Notes: generated by a model from the letters alone, not told the origin. DNA of 64,000 bases from Panaeolus papilionaceus (GCA_015501605.1 JADNRZ010000003.1:2294001-2358000), one strand, 5' to 3'; counted from the first letter of the stretch, positions 11,409 through 22,854 are shown. A program made the numbers and translations.

Positions 11409-13564
11409 TGTGAAGATCTGTGCACGCACAGATCGCACTTTTTGGTCACGTGAGCGAAGTCACCCTTTGGCGACTCATGCATGTCTCTCCCACTGAACTA
11501 TCATTTTACTTCGCCTCGCGCTCTAGTCGACACGACAGATTGTCGCTCGGCTCAGTATCTTATTTTCTGTTTTTATTTCTGCCCTACTGTCCGCACAAAA
11601 CTCACTAAAGCCCAGAAAATAACACCCACCCGACTTGCCAGCTCACCAACCCTTTTCCAACACTCAACCCTCTCGCACCCGATCAGGCTCTCTGAGCTGG
11701 CAGCAAGGATAAACTGACCAACTGACCAACAAGCACTCGTCCTAAAATTCGAGTCTATGCATCATAATTTACATCAGATGAGCTTTGGATTTTCTGGACC
11801 ATGCTGAGCTTTTTCTCTACAGCCCACTCATAATTCACTACATTCAGTACCAGCTAAGCCGAACTTGCAGGACGATGACCCGACACAATCCGCTCTCAGG
11901 ACGCATATCACTCAATCCATCGCATCGCCCAATTCATCATCCTCACCTTATCATAATTATTCCCTAAGCTGTTCCTTTCATTCTTATTACCAGACTACTA
12001 ACGTCATACCCAGCCTTCACATTAGCCATCCCCATCACAAGATACAGGCAACCAATTGCAACAGCCTGCCTAGCTGATCCCAGGTGAGCTGTCTCTATCA
12101 TCTATTTGCATATTCCTTCTCTCCTCCCCTTTCCGAATTACCAGATCCCTCACTTTGGGGATTCGTAATTCTACCTTAACCATTTTCTATCAACAGGTTT
12201 ACTGGATGCCACTTTATGGTTGTCCAGGATGGTCAAACCATGGCATGGTTTATGCTCAGCACCCTGCACTCACGCACGTCGTGCGGCTGCCCGTGTTGTA
12301 ACCTCTCACCCCTGTACCGGAAACGGGTGCATCTTGCTCTGCGTCATCACTGCTGGCATAGCACCCGTGGCCTCTACTCGTTGGTGACGCCCTCTGCTTG
12401 ATGTGTACACCTCATGCATGGCTTTATGGCCTATCCACAAGCGGTTCATCATTGCATTCTGGGTTAACGTGTCCACTGCATGACGCCTACGTGTCTTTGC
12501 ACGACACCTATCCCCTCTCTTTTGCTGTGACGCCATCCCCTCCTGGTCGGGGTATTTTCTGCTCGATATTTATACCTCTTGCAGAATATCGGGACCCCCT
12601 ACATTGGCCTTCTGTGCCCCCTGGCTTCAATGCCCCCTACATCTGGCAGACGTGCCCCCCTGGCTTAAACGCCCCCTACATTTGGCAGACGTGCCCCCAG
12701 GCGTAATCGCCCCCTACATCTTGGCAGACGTGCCCCCTACATTGGCCTTTCCGTGCCCCCAGGCGTAATTGCCCCCTACATTTTGGCTTTGTGCCTCCAG
12801 GCGTAATCGCCCCCTACATCTTGGCAGACGTGCCCCCAGGCGTAATCGCCCCCTACATTTGGCTTCATGCCCCCTACTCTGGCTTCATGCCCCCTACATC
12901 GGCTTTACATGCCCCTGGCTTAACCGCCCCCTACACCAGTTTATCGCGCCTCACAAACCCTCCATTTTATGGAATTTATGTGTGTCGCGCCATTATCATA
13001 CCCATATCCCTCACATAATCCCCTTGCTATTGTATCTTGCACATAGCGAGTATGTTTTTTATTTAGTTTTATATTCAGGGATCAACCTTGATCTCTCTAT
13101 GCGGTCATAACACCCTTACGGGTTCTTCTTCCCTGTCTCTCCTTACCATGTAATTACTTCACCATTTCGCCTCTGCGTATCTCAATGGTTTTTACTTGGT
13201 GATTCTCCTTTTCCTTAAATATACGCACTCCTGATATCTCTCACTTGTTCAACCACCACCACCCCCTTAATTCAAGATGTTGTGTTGGTCCATCCGCAGA
13301 TTCACATTCATCACATCTCTATCTCCCTCTCTGAGCACTCATATATTTATTTAGTTATGCTTCTCTCCACCGCCGTTGGGGCGAGCCGATGGTCGTCATC
13401 GGCTGGGCGGCTGCGCTCGCTTTGGGGGCGCATCCTCCTCCGTCCATCGGCTCTCGACCTGGGAAGTGGGGCAGTGGTTTTCGGGCCATTGCCCTCTTTC
13501 CACCCCCAAGCGTAGCCTCTAGGCTACTCCCTACTCCGGTGACGAGCGACCGGAAGACGCAAAA
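11409..13564. repeat. Repetitive element, copy 1 (shared end modules, private middle)
   Basis: The left 166 bp (11409..11574, starts TGTGAAGATCTGTGC with a GATCTGTG/CACAGATC hairpin) and the right 140 bp (13425..13564, ends GACGCAAAA) are base-for-base identical to those of copy 2 at 13565..15007. The middle is pyrimidine-rich, non-coding and unrelated to the middle of copy 2; it carries a tandem repeat array. No reverse transcriptase, integrase or transposase was seen, so it is non-autonomous or non-coding. It begins 44 bp downstream of tRNA-Ser. Confidence 0.7.
12593..12939. repeat. ~38-bp tandem repeat array (GCCCCCTACAT units)
   Basis: About ten imperfect units built from two ~19-bp half units, each starting GCCCCC: one half reads GCCCCCTACATYTGGCAGACGT, the other GCCCCCAGGCGTAATC. 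Some units lack one half. It lies inside element copy 1 and is absent from copy 2. Confidence 0.8.
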
Positions 13565-15007
13565 TGTGAAGATCTGTGCACGCACAGATCGCACTTTTTG
13601 GTCACGTGAGCGAAGTCACCCTTTGGCGACTCATGCATGTCTCTCCCACTGAACTATCATTTTACTTCGCCTCGCGCTCTAGTCGACACGACAGATTGTC
13701 GCTCGGCTCAGTATCTTATTTTCTGTTTTTCTTTCCCACCCGCCCTCTCCTTTCCTTCTCATTACTGTTACTTGAATTCACCTCATCAACCCGCCTTTTC
13801 AAGATAACAATACAATTTGCAATGCTACACGAAACACCTTACACTTAGACTCACCACCCATTTTACACAATTTGGTGATAAGCAGTGTGCCTACGTACCC
13901 TCGTCTCTTGCAATTTCAGACGAATTCAACGACTCATTGCGCATGCACCACAGCATCAAGATCATACTTAAGTGCACAAGCCATCTTGCACACCACCACT
14001 TTCCCATGCCTTATCTCATTTCATAACATACACACTGGAGCCACCACCGTTTACACCTAGATCCCTCCTCTTCACTCATTTCATTTGAAATCCCTGTTTT
14101 ATTTTTCCCTTCTTTGTCTCATTTGTTTCATGGCTGTGTTCATGTTTCCTTCCCCATTCGCTTTTCATCCATTACTTGTTTTTACCTCGCCTTCCTTATT
14201 TCATAGTCAGTTCTCTTAACACACTATATCAACTGCACACTAGCTCTCTGTTTAGATTAGATCAGTTCTGCTCCCCGGATTTCGTATCTGAATCTTGCCT
14301 TTGTTTCATTTCGTCTCAGCAGTCATACTAGCTGTTGCCAGTATCTGATCAAGTTTCTTCGCATTTCATTGTCTCCCAGACTCCCAGTGTCACCAGCTGT
14401 ATCTAGTCCAGTTTCTTTTATCTTTTCAGTCATCTTGCATCTGTGCTACATAGCCGCAGCTATTGGTTTTCATTACCAGTCCCGGCTGCTGCTGTTTTGG
14501 TCTTTAGTCAGCCCCAGCATTCATATATCACCCCAATTTGTCCTTTAGTGTCGCCGTCGTCGACCTGAATCCCTCCCTACCATTTTAGCCACTCTCTCCT
14601 AACCACTTGACTTGCACCATCACCTTCACCTCTGTTCCATTTACCATCTCATTTTATTTTGTGTGGCTCTTTCCATTCGACTTCCCACTGTTGTGCACTC
14701 ATCATTGGCAAGTTTTCAGGACTTATTCTTCGATTCCTATGCTCCTTTCCATATATATAATACTCAACACCATGTTACCATTTTCATAGCTCATCCAAAC
14801 CTTCACCTGGTTTCGCACCGTCACTCTGACTCGGGATAGCCTAGGGGTTAGAGAGCCGGTGGATGGTGGGGCGCATCCTCCTCCGTCCATCGGCTCTCGA
14901 CCTGGGAAGTGGGGCAGTGGTTTTCGGGCCATTGCCCTCTTTCCACCCCCAAGCGTAGCCTCTAGGCTACTCCCTACTCCGGTGACGAGCGACCGGAAGA
15001 CGCAAAA
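13565..15007. repeat. Repetitive element, copy 2, abutting copy 1
   Basis: Starts at the base after the A-tail of copy 1 and repeats the same end modules (13565..13730 and 14868..15007) without a mismatch. The interior is a different CT-rich non-coding sequence. Just before the right module is TAGCCTAGGGG, which fits a tRNA A-box, and the right module contains CTCTCGACC, a weak B-box-like site about 50 bp later. A hairpin (GAGAGCCG...CGGCTCTC) spans the two. The copy ends in A7 at 15004-15010, directly against the coding remnant at 15009. Confidence 0.7.
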
Positions 15008-15008
15008 A

Positions 15009-15721
15009 AACGAACTACTGCAGGTCGCCATTGGGACGCATCTTCCTACCTCAATAACATTCAATAATATTGAATGGGAATCTAGCAAGCGTCACGAAGA
15101 CGTAGTGTTTGAGTACAAGCGCGATGTTCTCAACATGAGAGCGGCTGGGGTACATATGCAAGACTTGCTCAAGTCAGGGGAAGATGCCTTCCGTCTTGAA
15201 ATGCTTCGGGACCTCGATAATGTTGTTTACGCAAGTCGGGAGGTTGAGATCAGGATTATGGTACGTTATATACTTCCACCTCGGGTATATGGTAGTTTCG
15301 GAATTGTAACTGATCTGAATTTAACGTGTTTGGAACAACAGTGGCCAGGATATAAGCCATTCTGCCATCCCCTCCCTTGTCGAGGGGAACGGCTGAGCGG
15401 AAAGTGGAGGGTCACACGCCAGGATTTCGCTATCGGGGTGCGCACAGCGTTGGATGACTTCCTCAAATTCCATGAAGTAGCTGAACCTTGGATAACAGAC
15501 TGTGATACCCATGCTAAATACCTCGATTGCAGAAGTCCTCAGAATACGTTATTGACGCTCTGCATGTGCGCGGAGTTGTTATAGACAAGTTCCATCTCGA
15601 CTGCGCGTGTAAGGACCTACACCATATCCAGGAGCAGTATATCAGTGTATTGGGGTGCTATCACACCGGCCGCAAGAATTGGCAGATTAAGATTTTCATC
15701 TCAGATAATGGTCTCGCATGA
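15009..15721 (+). pseudogene. Unknown protein, family U1 (copy 2), 5' end displaced by repeat element
   Basis: Coding-like exons ..15260, 15342..15476 and 15533..15721 (introns 15261..15341 with GTACGT, and 15477..15532, 56 nt with a GCTAAATA branch site). The protein shares GVHMQDLL, WPGYKP, HVRG and WQIKIFI with the gene at 139..798, and its first intron is at the identical position before WPGY. The reading frame is open upstream to the element end at 15007, but no in-frame ATG precedes 15135. The second intron is absent from copy 1. The start and promoter were probably lost or replaced when the element inserted; a shorter protein from 15135 remains possible. Function unknown. Confidence 0.6.
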
Positions 15722-17710
15722 TGTTGGATGTTGGATCGACCAGAGTGACGAGAAAGTGGGACGGCGGTCCTTGTGTGAGGTTGTAATATGAGCCTCGAGC
15801 TCAGCAATCAATTGAATCCTTGCTCATGCCATACTACTGCCGTGATTATGAATCCTTGGTGAACCTTAGATACTTAGCCTTGCTGAGAGTTGTGGGGTGA
15901 GTATGGGGAACGTTTTCTCTTATTTACGAGCGATTCCGAGGCTTTACGAAGTAAAGTGAGGTATTTTACGATAACGTGCTTGTTCACTTTTAGGACCCTT
16001 AAAATCCTCGCCCGATACCCATTTGGCCACATCAAACAACACAGCATTCAGCAAGAGTGGGTCTGACTCTGACTGCTGCGCGCTTCCGATTCCGCAGCTG
16101 TTTATCCCTTACCAGACTGACTTCGTTCTCTCTGTTTCGTATATATTTTTAATATTTCAACACGATTTCATCAGCATATAATCTAATAACCATTGTTCTG
16201 AAGCTTTACAAAGTAAAACAATATATTTTACGCGATGCATGACCTCTCTTTCAAGACCCTGAATATCCTCACCCGATACCCGTTTGGTCATGCGAAACAC
16301 AATATCAGCACCAAATGTTATGCTTACTGTGCTTCGAGTCATTTGCATTCAGTGGTTCACTGCCACCATGCCAGCATCTTTAGGGGCACAAAATCAAACC
16401 CATACATTGATGAGCACTGAGGTCACCTGCACCCGTAACCCACCTTTTTCACACTTTCACGATTACGCACACATGTACATGCTCCTCACTACGACGCTTA
16501 CTCATTCCGGTCACCACTGCTTCATCCCTACCCCACGGCAGGACCTTATCACTACGAGCGTCGCTCGTTTCCATTACCCTCAGCCGCCACAACACCAAAT
16601 TTGAAACAGGATCGCCCCCACCACTGTACCTTACAACCACGCACCTCGTGATGCGTACGGGCGTCAAGTCCATTATTTTTATCATTTTGTTCATCTTTTA
16701 TTCCCCTTTCGTAGCCCAACTCCCCCATCCCCTCACTTCACCCCCTCGTTTCACCCATTTCAAGACATTTCTTTTGCTTAAAACGCTTTCTTATGTGCTG
16801 GGGCACTTCCTTATTTTGTTTCAAACCCACTATTCAGTATTATAGCTCTGTAGTGAGTTTTGTACATAGTCTAGGAGGCTCCGTAAAAATGACAATAGCT
16901 AACTTTATGCCCATATTTTGAACCTCAGCACCTCAGTTATTCGTTCTCAACTTTATGGAGCATTATTGCTTCAAATACTTGTATATTCAATCGCCACGAA
17001 GGCCGAGCCTAGTACACTCTGGAAACACCTACTTGCAACCTCAGAGCGCCCTCTGCGACGTGGACCTCACGCCGGTCATCGAGTGTGTAGTTTCCCGCGC
17101 TTGAAGACGTTGCACCCATATCGACATATTCCAATGTTGCATCAGACAATTCTCAGCGTATATGATGTGTGTAAAGCCTCGGTCGCCGTGCCGCTCTGGG
17201 CAGCGGCCTGATACCAAGTGACGACCATACAGTCTTGGTTCAACGATTATATAATACATTATGGAGGGTGTGTAACCATGACTCCTCTCCATAATTTATT
17301 ATTTAATAAGAGAGTAGTAACGGGGGCTCGATGTTCACCCTTCATCGGAAAACGCAGTGATCCTGACCCTAAGCTGAATCAATACAATTCCTAATACACT
17401 TTTCCACACCTTGAAATCACATTGAAACCGTAACAATGCAACCTCTCAGCAACGAATACTCATACAAGGCTCATTTTACGTTACACTATGTTAATCCCCA
17501 TCAGACTGCACTTCTGAACGTGATGGTGGAGCTTTTGAGTTCATGACAGGGGTCAATCGAAGCGCTTGGCACGAAGGTGAAGGGTTCGTTGCACTGCGGT
17601 ATCCAATTCTGTGGCTCCGCACGTCTTATTCTTTGAAGGACTATTCAACGTGTCAGGGTGCATCCAATACCCCATTCAAAAATGGGGTTAATTCGAAGCA
17701 TCACAAATGG
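15722..17710. other. Intergenic, ~2 kb, with a diverged direct repeat
   Basis: No gene with splice or motif support. Contains the repeat listed at 15937..16311. The last ~250 bases lead into the promoter of the secreted-protein gene. Confidence 0.45.
15937..16311. repeat. Diverged direct repeat, two ~115-bp copies
   Basis: Copy a 15937..16053 and copy b 16198..16311 share GCTTTAC(G/A)AAGTAAA, a TATTTTACG block, TCCTC(G/A)CCCGATACCC and TTTGG(C/T)CA(C/T) in the same order and orientation, with about 25-30% mismatch. The TTTAC-gaa-GTAAA core is palindromic. Confidence 0.6.
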
Positions 17711-17718
17711 TATATAAG
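17711..17718 (+). promoter_or_regulatory. TATA box of the small secreted protein gene
   Basis: TATATAAG followed about 35-100 bases later by CT-rich sequence typical of fungal transcription starts. The ATG is at 18023, so the 5'UTR would be about 250 nt. Confidence 0.55.
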
Positions 17719-18022
17719 AGCTTGGAAGGCAACTCAACGACTCAGGTCCTTCAGGCTCTCACCTTCACCCCTTTCACTTTACATTTCTTCGTTCGTCTTG
17801 TGTAGTCTAGCACTACACCAGTACAACATCTTTTCATATTCCAACCAATCTACTTTCCTTCACTAAGTTTATCAGAAGTTCGCCGTCGGGTTACGGTTCC
17901 ATCCAGATTCCTCAGTATCCACTTCACAGCACTTGTACTTTGCCGTTAAAGGTTGGTCATAAAGTTCTGCCTGCATCCATCCCGTGTTAATGTTTCCGTT
18001 TATTTATATAGTTTAGCGCAAC

Positions 18023-18304
18023 ATGCCATCCTTCGCCCATTCTCTTCGAACCGTTCTGTCTCTGCTCGCGATCAGCTTGAGCCTCCAGATCGAGCTCAGA
18101 GGCGTGGCAGCAGCTCCTTGCCCCAGTATCATCGCCCGCACTATCCAGGTGGTACCTGGAGTCGATGTCGCAGCACGTAGCGGCTCACAAATCACCAACG
18201 CTGTGGCTCGTCAGGAAATCAATGACCTCGAAGCACGCCAGAACATACCGGCTGAGGTAGCTGTCACTGCGCTGGACGGCGTTGTGAGGCCGTATGCAGG
18301 ATGA
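18023..18304 (+). CDS. Small secreted protein (93 aa)
   Basis: Single exon. The first 32 residues form a classic signal peptide: basic N-terminus, hydrophobic core around LSLLAISLSL, cleavage near GVAAAP. The mature part (about 61 residues) is Ala/Val-rich with one cysteine and repeated ARQ-type motifs (AVARQ, LEARQ), which could be Kex2-like or other processing sites. A consensus TATA box sits about 305 bases upstream. The gene stands alone between a repeat-rich region and the F-box-like pair. I recognise no family; small secreted proteins of this form occur in many mushrooms, some as effectors or cell-wall proteins. Role unknown. Confidence 0.6.
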   Translation: MPSFAHSLRTVLSLLAISLSLQIELRGVAAAPCPSIIARTIQVVPGVDVAARSGSQITNAVARQEINDLEARQNIPAEVAVTALDGVVRPYAG

Positions 18305-18788
18305 TTCGCTCAACCTTCTACAGGGTTTGTGTTGAACTTAGTGGGTAAGTGTTCATTTGAATTAAGACGCTGTCGCTATACACGAATGCTTATACAGCTC
18401 TATTTTCTCAACAGGATTGAAGCAAGATCGTTGCATACATAGCTCATGTTATACTTTGGAATGTAACTCGCATCGAATTTCGAAAAATCTTGTTAATCTT
18501 ACGAAGAGAGTCGCATCTGCCTCCAGCACCCACTTTAGAGTGGGTTTAAAATACTAGATACTCCTGCTTCGGAGACTGCATTGAACCAACGCCTATATCT
18601 CATGATGACGACTCAAACAAAAGATAGCCAGTTCATATAAGGTAAGAATCAAACCCAAACGTGACATCGTCGAGAGGGGAGGAATTCTGAGATTTGAATC
18701 CTGAATGGTAGGATGCTTAACTCAACAGCATGAGACGACTTCCAGGAAGCTCGATGACATAACGGGTTATTTATTCATCGCCCAAAAA
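18305..18788. other. Intergenic between convergent genes
   Basis: 3' regions of the secreted-protein gene (plus) and the F-box-like gene (minus). No further gene seen. Confidence 0.45.
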
Positions 18789-20432
18789 TCAGAATGGCAT
18801 TGGGCCATCGGAATACAGGGATAATCTTCCTACAAAATTTAATCCCAACCTGTCCTTCAGCTCGCTCATATTTTGGTCGAGGAAGTCATCAGGGATGACA
18901 TCTACTACTATGGTACTACCAGAGATACTGAACTTAATCGTAGCTCGCTCTAACATGGGGAAGCCAACCGGAGATGCAAGCATTGCAGAGAGCTCGGTCC
19001 AGGGATTCCCAGACGGTGATGTGAGGACGTTGGAAGCATAAGTTATCCCTGAATAGAGCACCAATTCCGTGATTTTATTGCGACCAGCAATCGAGGAAAA
19101 AAGAAGGTTCAGGTACTCCACAAACGGGTTAACTATAGAGTCCACCCGTCGTTCACCAAGCCATAACGTCAGGGTGGTTATTCCCGGAAAGACACGGGGG
19201 ATAATATCATGCAGTCGTAGCACCGTGATGTCTCCGGTAAAGTATTCTGCGTGTCGATACAGCATTCATTCAATGGGTGAAGAAGCCAAGAGTCAAACAC
19301 GTACCCCAGATTATGAGAGATTTCAAGTGAAGTGTATGTTCCAGCAGTGAGCTGGTGATCAAATAATCATCGTCATCCACAAGATGAAGTTGTAGGGTGC
19401 TGAGTCGGGTAAACGGTTTTAAGTTCGCTAATTCACCCTCACGGAGGTAGAACTGGATGAACGTGCGCAACAATCCCCGCCCTCGGAAGTCAAGACAAAG
19501 AGTATCCAGCTGAAAAGAAGGTAATTAAATCGGACATCGTGAAGACCATCAACGCAGGCATTTATATCTTGAATACGGAGACGTGTGAGGGACGAGAAGA
19601 GTTTGAATAGGGATAATGGAAGACTTGCCGAGCATACAATCTCCAAGGATAAGAGATCATAAAACGTGGGGAGTGAAAAGACTGGGATGGTTTTGTAGAG
19701 GACCAACAGTTCCTTTAAGGGTGATCTGAAGACATCCAGCAACTCTACGTTATCAACACCGCGAATTACGATTCCACGTACCGTCCCTTGATTCAGATAT
19801 AAATGTAACAGCGAGGAACACATGTTGGTGAGGGGTTTTGGATACCTGAATGCAGGATCGTTTGCTTGATATTCATCATAATTGATGGAGAGACGGGTGA
19901 GGTTGCGAAAGCGAGCAAAAATGTCGTTGCACTCCATCAGCTCCCCAGGTGTTATCATCCCAGAGACCAAGTCGTCGTCTTGGCCAGATCTTTCAACTGT
20001 TTCCACAACTAGATGAAGTTGTTTGACGAAAGAGCATAGGGCGGTGTTTTCTCGCAACGCTCTTATCAGTCTGCGGAGGTTTGCGAGCGATCTATTGGGA
20101 GGGGGGTCAAATGAGGCACCATAAAACCCTATGCTGTCGATAGAATGAAATATATGGCAGCGGCAGAATGGAGTAAATGCTTTGCAGACCAAAGTGCATG
20201 TCTGTAGCATCTGAAGTTTACATATTACACCCTGTTCTTGACCTTCTGAAATGTGGTGGGCGTCTGCTGCGAAGGATGCTGCGAGTTCATCAACAATAAT
20301 AGCAAAGATTTCAATGGGAAAGATGGGACCAGAGGTGTCCTTGAAAAATTTTGGAAGTGTTGTCCTTGTTTTTAGCCAGGCAGAAGCAAGGATATTTTGC
20401 GAAGGACAGATTGATGGTTGAAGGTTGGTCAT
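18789..20432 (-). CDS. F-box-like protein, tandem copy 1
   Basis: Exons 20432..19554, 19509..19305 and 19246..18789 give 513 aa. N-terminal F-box-like segment: FPIEIFAIIVDEL followed by LQTCTLVCKAFTPFCRCHIF (residues about 37-90). The rest is regularly spaced leucine-rich strands (LTRLSINY, LLHLYLNQ, LRRLIRAL) as in Agaricomycete F-box/LRR-like proteins, which are thought to be SCF substrate receptors. The 58-nt intron 19247..19304 is shared with the neighbour at 21312. The 44-nt intron 19510..19553 is not shared: in the paralogue that segment is coding. It could instead be a frameshift (see findings). Start chosen at the first ATG, giving an N-terminus about 30 residues longer than copy 2. 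Confidence 0.72.
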
Positions 20433-21311
20433 TAACCTGAGACCTACGGTCGAATCAATGGTTCAACTCGCCAGAACACACGTGACATCAATTTGACCCC
20501 TGTACTGCGTCGCGTTTGGAATCCGTTGATTGTCACGGCCAAAAGGAATGTTTGTTTGGTTGTGTTATAATCTCGAGCCTCCCTGCTAAACTTCATCATC
20601 TCATCCCCGGTACGTTTTATGAAGGCAGGTTTCTCTTTCTGGTTAAATTTCGTGCAAAAATAGTTTGATTTATGTATTTCGGTCAAACTGGGCAAGCGAT
20701 CTCCCGAAATTTACGAATGAGATAAGATCTACAAAATGTAAGTACAGCTACAATGACAGTGTCAAAAAAGTGTCTTGCTACGTTTGTTTGTATACTTTAC
20801 ACCAGCCACTATGCAAATTTTTGTGGCTGATCCTTGTATGTAGCACTCAATAAAAGGGGAATATGTGTCGTGTCACACAGCGCATTGTGATGTGTCTGTC
20901 GCGGTGTGACATGTCGCGCAAATTACTGTCCTGGTGTTGCAACATCAGCGGACGACATAATTTTATGACCATTCCCCAAATAAAATTAGCCTATGAGGTT
21001 TCTCGTTACATCTTACTTGAATTTAATTTATTTGGAATGAGGTAGCGCTCTCAATGGGTACCACAACACAGAAAGGACATCGAGGAGAGTCGAGCGGGGC
21101 AGTTTTGGGTGGCTGTGCGATTAGTAATATTGCCATCAATCGAACCGTGAATCCCCACCCCCATTGATTGGAGATATGTGGACCTGTCGTACAATTCGAT
21201 TGAAACAACATGCGGGGTCGGACACACCGGTCAGAAAGCTTCTAAAGATCCTTAGTCTTTAACAATACCGTCTTCTATTTGATACAAAATTGCGAGATAT
21301 AGCGATCGAAC
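20433..21311. other. Intergenic between tandem F-box-like genes
   Basis: Upstream region of copy 1 and 3' end of copy 2; no other gene seen. Confidence 0.45.
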
Positions 21312-22854
21312 CTAGAACACATACACTTCGCTCAAAAAATTTGATTTCAACCTTGCCTTCAATTCCATCATTTTGAGATCGAGGAATGAAGTCGAAATGT
21401 TATATCTCAGCGCGACGCTAGACGAGATGTTAAAATCTATTTTGATGTGTCCAAGAAGAGGGAAACCGTGTGGCGATGCCAGAATTCTGGAGAGTTCGAT
21501 CCACAAGTCCCCATTGACAGACGGTGACAATGTGGGGACGTCGGAAAGATATCGGATACCTAAATTGAGTTCCAATATTGCGATGTTGTTGCGACTGGAG
21601 ATCGAGGAAAATACGAGACGTAGGTACTCCATCAGCAACTCGAATGTACTTTGTCGTCGGGCGGTGAGCGATAATATCAGGGTGGTCAGCCCTGGGCAGA
21701 CCTGCAGGATGGCGTTCTCCAACTCTAGTGATGGTATCGGTCCAGGATCGAATTCTTTTGGAAGAGACCAAATTAACTCGGGAATCGGTAAAGGAAGGAG
21801 CTGAGATAAACTACTTACCCGAAATCAGGAGAGACTTCAGGTTTGGTGTATGTTTGAGCAGTGAACCAGCAGCCGAATAATCGTCGCTGTACAACGGGAA
21901 GAGTTTCATGTTGCTGAGTCTGCTAAATGGCTGCAACTTTGCAACTTCTCCCTCGCGGAAATAGAACTGAGCGAACTTGGGCAGCAATCCCATTTTTCTG
22001 AAGTCGAGACTAAGCCGGTTCAGCATAAAGGAAGGTGCTCGGTCATCATCATGGACAATGTCGGGACAATCATCTATAACTTGGATATGGAGATAGATGA
22101 GGGATGGGAGATGTTTGAATAAGGATAATGGGAGGCTTGGCGATGAGATGACCTTCAAATCCGAGAGATCATGAAATGTGGGAAGTGAAAAGGATGGTAT
22201 GGCTTTGTGGATCAAGGTCAGTTTCTGTAACGGCGATCTGAAGACGTTCGATAAATCTGCGTGACCAACGCTATAAATCTGGAGGGAGCGCAAGGTCCTT
22301 TGTTGAAGGTATAACTGCAAAAGGCTAGAGCACATGCCCGTGAGGGAACGCGGGTACTTGGGTGTTGAAATTGTCTTGTAACGACAATAGTTGATGGATA
22401 GATGAGTGAGGTTGTGAAATTGAGTAAGAACGGCATTACATTCCTTGAGCTCTTCAGGCGTTATCATCCCAGGAAAAAATTTGTCATTTTGGTCATAGGC
22501 GAGAGTTCTTTCAACAACAAGATGCAGCTCTTTGACAAAAGAGCATAAGGCAGGGTTGCCTTGCAGGACCTTGATCAGTCGTAGGAGCTTTGCGAGCGAT
22601 GTGCCGGGAAAAGATTGAAGGGAATCGTCATAAAACCCAATGGTATCGATAGATCGGAAAATATGACGGCGGCAGGATGGCAGAAATGCTTTGCATACCA
22701 ACGCACAAGTCTGCAACAATCGTAGACTGGATACCCGTTGGAACGCTTGAGTTCCTGCAGTCTTGCCGGGGATGGCTGCGCAAGATTCTACGAGTCTGTC
22801 AATGATGTCTTCAAAGACTTCGATGGGGAAGACGAGGCCAGTGTCGGCACCCAT
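21312..22854 (-). CDS. F-box-like protein, tandem copy 2
   Basis: Exons 22854..21819 and 21754..21312 (intron 21755..21818, GTAAGT donor, 64 nt, phase 1) give 492 aa. F-box-like N-terminus FPIEVFEDIIDRL...LQTCALVCKAFLPSC (about residues 9-60), then leucine-rich repeats. Full-length similarity to the gene at 18789: RHIFRSIDTIGFY, SLPLSLFKHLPSL, REGEVAKLQPFSRLS and the C-terminal ELKARL block all have counterparts. Both genes are on the minus strand in tandem. The reading frame is clean and only one intron is needed, so this copy better represents the ancestral form. Presumed ubiquitin-ligase adaptor; substrate unknown. Confidence 0.76.

Noticed and set aside
13576..13848. Repeated open frame starting MHAQIALFG, also at 11420
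   Set aside because: It is just the identical left module of the element read through; it diverges into unrelated sequence and has no codon signal.
11409..15007. LTR retrotransposon with TG...CA ends
   Set aside because: The ends begin TG and end in CA-A(n), but the two copies are not identical along their length and no primer-binding site, polypurine tract or pol gene was found between or beside them.
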